DNA from: Phototrophicus methaneseepsis
GTDB taxonomy: Bacteria > Chloroflexota > Anaerolineae > Aggregatilineales > Phototrophicaceae
Direction: 5' to 3'
Assembly (NCBI RefSeq): GCF_015500095.1
Contig: NZ_CP062983.1
Location: forward strand, 2,418,001-2,482,000
Length of the DNA stretch: 64,000 nt
Positions 61,779-64,000 of this stretch are shown here, one piece after another. A program made the position numbers and the translations under genes. Each line of letters begins with the position of its first letter. Within the stretch, counting starts at the first letter, position 1. Under the pieces are notes generated by a model. The model saw only the letters and a list, made by a program, of their open reading frames with translations, was not told the origin of the DNA and ran no database searches.

Positions 61779-62978
61779 ATGGCAAAAGGGAAGTTCGATC
61801 GTTCAAAACCGCATGTGAACATTGGTACGATTGGTCACGTTGACCATGGTAAGACCACCCTGACCGCAGCCATCACCAAAGTCTTGGGGCTGAAGGGGCA
61901 GGCACAGCGTCAGAACTACGAAGACATTGATAATGCGCCGGAAGAACGCCAGCGCGGTATCACCATCAATATTCGCCATGTCGAATATGAAACCGACAAC
62001 CGTCACTATGCACATGTTGACTGCCCAGGTCACCGTGACTACATCAAAAACATGATCACGGGTGCTGCCCAGATGGACGGCGCAATCCTGGTTGTTAGCG
62101 CACCGGATGGCCCGATGCCTCAGACACGTGAACACGTGCTGCTGGCTAACCAGGTGAACGTGCCTGCGATGGTTGTGTTCCTGAACAAAATCGACCAGAT
62201 GGACGATCCTGAACTGATCGAACTGGTTGAGATGGAACTGTCGGAACTGTTGGAATCCTATGAATTCGATCCCAACACCCCCATCGTCAAGGGTAGCGCT
62301 CTGGCTGCTACCGAGAGCGATAGTGAAGACTATAACGCTCCGGAATATGCACCCATCATTGAGCTGATGAAGACTGTTGATGAATGGATTCCGACCCCGG
62401 AACGTGAAACCGACAAGCCCTTCCTGATGCCTGTTGAAGACGTCTTCAGCATCAAGGGCCGTGGTACTGTTGTGACCGGTCGTGTTGAACGTGGCACCCT
62501 CAAGAAGGGTGAGGAAATCGATATCGTCGGCCTGCGTGATGCTATCCAGCACACCACCGTCACCGGTATCGAAATGTTCCACAAGGAACTGGACCAGGCT
62601 CAGGCTGGCGACAACGCTGGTATCCTGCTGCGTGGTACCACTCGTGACGAAGTGGAACGTGGTATGGTGCTCGCCAAGAAGGGCAGCATCAACCCGCACA
62701 AGAAATTCCGTGGCGAAGTCTACATCCTCAAGAAGGATGAAGGTGGTCGTCATAAGGCTTTCTTCAGCGGTTACCGCCCGCAGTTCTACCTCCGTACCAT
62801 GGACGTTACGGGCACCATCACTCTGCCGGAAGGCGTGGAAATGGTTATGCCTGGTGACAACGTCAACCTGGATGTGGAACTCATCATGCCGGTCGCCCTG
62901 GAACAAGGTTCCAAATTCGCGATCCGTGAAGGTGGTCTGACCGTCGGCGCTGGTGTTATCACCCAGATTCTGGACTAG
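61779..62978 (+). CDS. tuf: Elongation factor Tu
   Basis: Delivers aminoacyl-tRNA to the ribosome. 399 residues. [20 protein letters not shown] (the usual form ends with ERGITI), [16 protein letters not shown] and GSALAA are all present; domains 2 and 3 are complete with RTMDVTGTI. The 73-nt gap after fusA carries an AGAAGGAATT ribosome-binding site. The only tuf copy in the window. Confidence 0.98.
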   Translation: MAKGKFDRSKPHVNIGTIGHVDHGKTTLTAAITKVLGLKGQAQRQNYEDIDNAPEERQRGITINIRHVEYETDNRHYAHVDCPGHRDYIKNMITGAAQMDGAILVVSAPDGPMPQTREHVLLANQVNVPAMVVFLNKIDQMDDPELIELVEMELSELLESYEFDPNTPIVKGSALAATESDSEDYNAPEYAPIIELMKTVDEWIPTPERETDKPFLMPVEDVFSIKGRGTVVTGRVERGTLKKGEEIDIVGLRDAIQHTTVTGIEMFHKELDQAQAGDNAGILLRGTTRDEVERGMVLAKKGSINPHKKFRGEVYILKKDEGGRHKAFFSGYRPQFYLRTMDVTGTITLPEGVEMVMPGDNVNLDVELIMPVALEQGSKFAIREGGLTVGAGVITQILD

Positions 62979-63003
62979 GCACCGCCATAATACGGTATGT
63001 GTA

Positions 63004-63036
63004 TGCCGGGGTTCAAGTTATGGCCCCGGTATATTT
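63004..63036 (+). terminator. Hairpin after tuf
   Basis: CCGGGG pairs with CCCCGG around a 12-nt loop, extended by AT pairs, with a TATATTTAT tail. A smaller hairpin CCCAG / CTGGG follows at 63039-63055. Partial termination before rpsJ is possible. Confidence 0.5.
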
Positions 63037-63092
63037 ATCCCAGGCTTTTTCTGGGGACAATAGCTAGTAGGTGACGAACTGAAGGGTTCGCA

Positions 63093-63404
63093 ATGGCAGT
63101 CAGAAACAAAATTCGCATTCGGTTGAAAGCATACGATCATCGTGTGTTGGATGAATCCGCTCGGCGGATTGTCGAAACCGCCGAACGTGCGGGGGCTAGG
63201 GTTGTCGGCCCGGTGCCATTACCAACAAAGCTAGAACGCTTTACGGTACGGCGCTCGACCTTCATCGACAAAGACTCCCAGGAGCACTTCGAAATCCGGA
63301 CGCACAAGCGTCTTATCGATGTGCTTGATCCTGAGAGCAAGACGATTGACGCGCTCATGCGGCTGAATTTGCCCGCGGGCGTCGATATCGAGATGAAGAT
63401 TTAA
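63093..63404 (+). CDS. rpsJ: Ribosomal protein S10
   Basis: 30S protein and (as NusE) part of the antitermination complex. 103 residues, normal. [46 protein letters not shown] and the end [12 protein letters not shown] are intact. AAGGGTTCGC precedes ATG 63093. Standard first gene of the S10 operon. Confidence 0.98.
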   Translation: MAVRNKIRIRLKAYDHRVLDESARRIVETAERAGARVVGPVPLPTKLERFTVRRSTFIDKDSQEHFEIRTHKRLIDVLDPESKTIDALMRLNLPAGVDIEMKI

Positions 63405-63491
63405 CGCGAAGATTACGAACAAGGCACGCTTCACAACGTCGCACGACACCATAACTATGAAGCTGTTTTGCAAGAAAAAAGATCCGCGTTA

Positions 63492-63540
63492 GGGTGCTAG
63501 CTTTAATAAAATCGCTAGCGCACTCGTCTGAGAGGACGAG
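63492..63540 (+). other. Structured leader between rpsJ and rplC
   Basis: Two adjacent hairpins: GTGCTAGC with GCTAGCGCAC (63494-63523, one bulge), and CTCGTC/GACGAG (63523-63540, 6-nt loop). They lie in a 287-nt gap between rpsJ and rplC, much longer than normal for the S10 operon, and could be a regulatory leader for the L3-L4 genes. The remaining gap has no gene or strong promoter. Confidence 0.4.
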
Positions 63541-63691
63541 CCACCCCGTTCGGTGAGATAACAATGAAATCAGGTAGTTTGTGTGGGAGGGGAACTAGTC
63601 CCGCGCTGGTTTAATATCGCATGTTGGAGATGGTAACAATGTTTCTCGTACGCGAAGATTGCGCGTCTAACCCCCCTCTGGAGGCTGAATC

Positions 63692-64000
63692 ATGAAGGGC
63701 ATGATTGGCAGAAAAGTGGGCATGACCCAAGTTTTTGATGAACAGGGTAACGTGATCCCTGTAACAGTGATCGAAGCAGGCCCCTGCTACGTCACTCAAA
63801 TCCGCGATGCGGAGCGCGATGGCTACGCTGCAATTCAGCTCGGTTTTGAAGAAACCAAGCCGCAGCGTTTGACCAAGGGGCAAATCGGCCACCTACAAAA
63901 GAACAACCTGCCAGCACTGCGCATCTTACGCGAGTTCCGCGTGCGCAATGGCGACGCGACGGAACTGGCAGAGGGCGTAGAAATTAAGGTGGATGTCTTC
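63692..64000 (+). CDS. rplC: Ribosomal protein L3, N-terminal part
   Basis: Partial gene, cut by the right edge after 103 codons. 50S protein that binds near the peptidyl-transferase centre and starts 23S assembly. The start [32 protein letters not shown] is typical and the next segment ([21 protein letters not shown]) fits. CTGGAGG is an excellent ribosome-binding site 7 nt before ATG 63692. Confidence 0.95.
   Translation, partial: MKGMIGRKVGMTQVFDEQGNVIPVTVIEAGPCYVTQIRDAERDGYAAIQLGFEETKPQRLTKGQIGHLQKNNLPALRILREFRVRNGDATELAEGVEIKVDVF

Noticed and set aside
61803-62906. A 367-codon open frame antisense to tuf
   Set aside because: It is a shadow of the strongly conserved tuf codon pattern. 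Its translation has no recognisable fold and no ribosome-binding site.

Overview
The window reads as about 64 kb of bacterial chromosome, compact and mostly housekeeping. I infer Chloroflexota, probably an Anaerolineae-like lineage. The basis is a complete 14-subunit nuo cluster with separate nuoC and nuoD, a Gram-positive-type long ribosomal protein S12, a Flp/TadE-like secreted protein, many single-copy lipoprotein or SH3-type surface proteins, and no outer-membrane or LPS genes. The phylum call is inference and cannot be proved from the window alone. No prophage, transposase, CRISPR array or rRNA/tRNA gene was seen; the only stable RNA gene is a tmRNA.

Layout. 1-6 kb: end of glyS, then dnaG and rpoD (macromolecular-synthesis genes), then a Nudix-GNAT fusion. 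6-9.8 kb: a minus-strand pair for cell-envelope proteins and a divergent alpha/beta hydrolase. 10-27.8 kb: nuoA-B-C-D-E-F, a TPR-like gene and a tiny ORF, then nuoG-H-I-J-K-L-M-N, encoding respiratory complex I. 27.8-30.7 kb: an EamA permease, a MarR regulator, a macrodomain protein and a YbaK-type deacylase. 30.7-37.2 kb: mfd, a peptidyl-tRNA hydrolase with a TPR tail, a metallophosphoesterase and a secreted SH3 protein. 37.2-40.7 kb: a multidrug-type ABC exporter, a small STAS-like protein and a lipoprotein. 40.9-49 kb (minus strand): two independent TetR + ABC-2 exporter operons flanking an AI-2E-family permease. 49-58.3 kb: MBL hydrolase, sugar nucleotidyltransferase, tmRNA (minus), FAD oxidoreductase, MFS transporter, hydrolase, a GIY-YIG-like protein, a CBS protein and an FHA/pseudo-receiver protein. 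58.4-64 kb: the str and S10 operon start (rpsL, rpsG, fusA, tuf, rpsJ, rplC).

Most notable points. (1) Complex I is elaborated in several subunits: NuoJ carries an insert of about 268 residues whose first part resembles DUF4397, placed between its last two membrane helices. NuoL has an acidic insert of about 150 residues and a separate His-rich loop. NuoH is extended at both ends. Two non-Nuo ORFs sit between nuoF and nuoG. (2) The two TetR-ABC operons each have a strong sigma-70 promoter and a near-perfect palindrome of the same geometry, TGACC-N14-GGTCA, so the paired regulators may recognise related sites. (3) The str operon appears to have a leader of about 200 nt containing a short leader ORF that overlaps a terminator-like hairpin, an attenuator layout. 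(4) Other oddities are a Pth-TPR fusion, a tmRNA with an atypical T-loop, six copies of a 14-bp tandem repeat between divergent genes, and an FHA protein whose receiver domain has Glu for the phosphoacceptor Asp and is split by a long linker.
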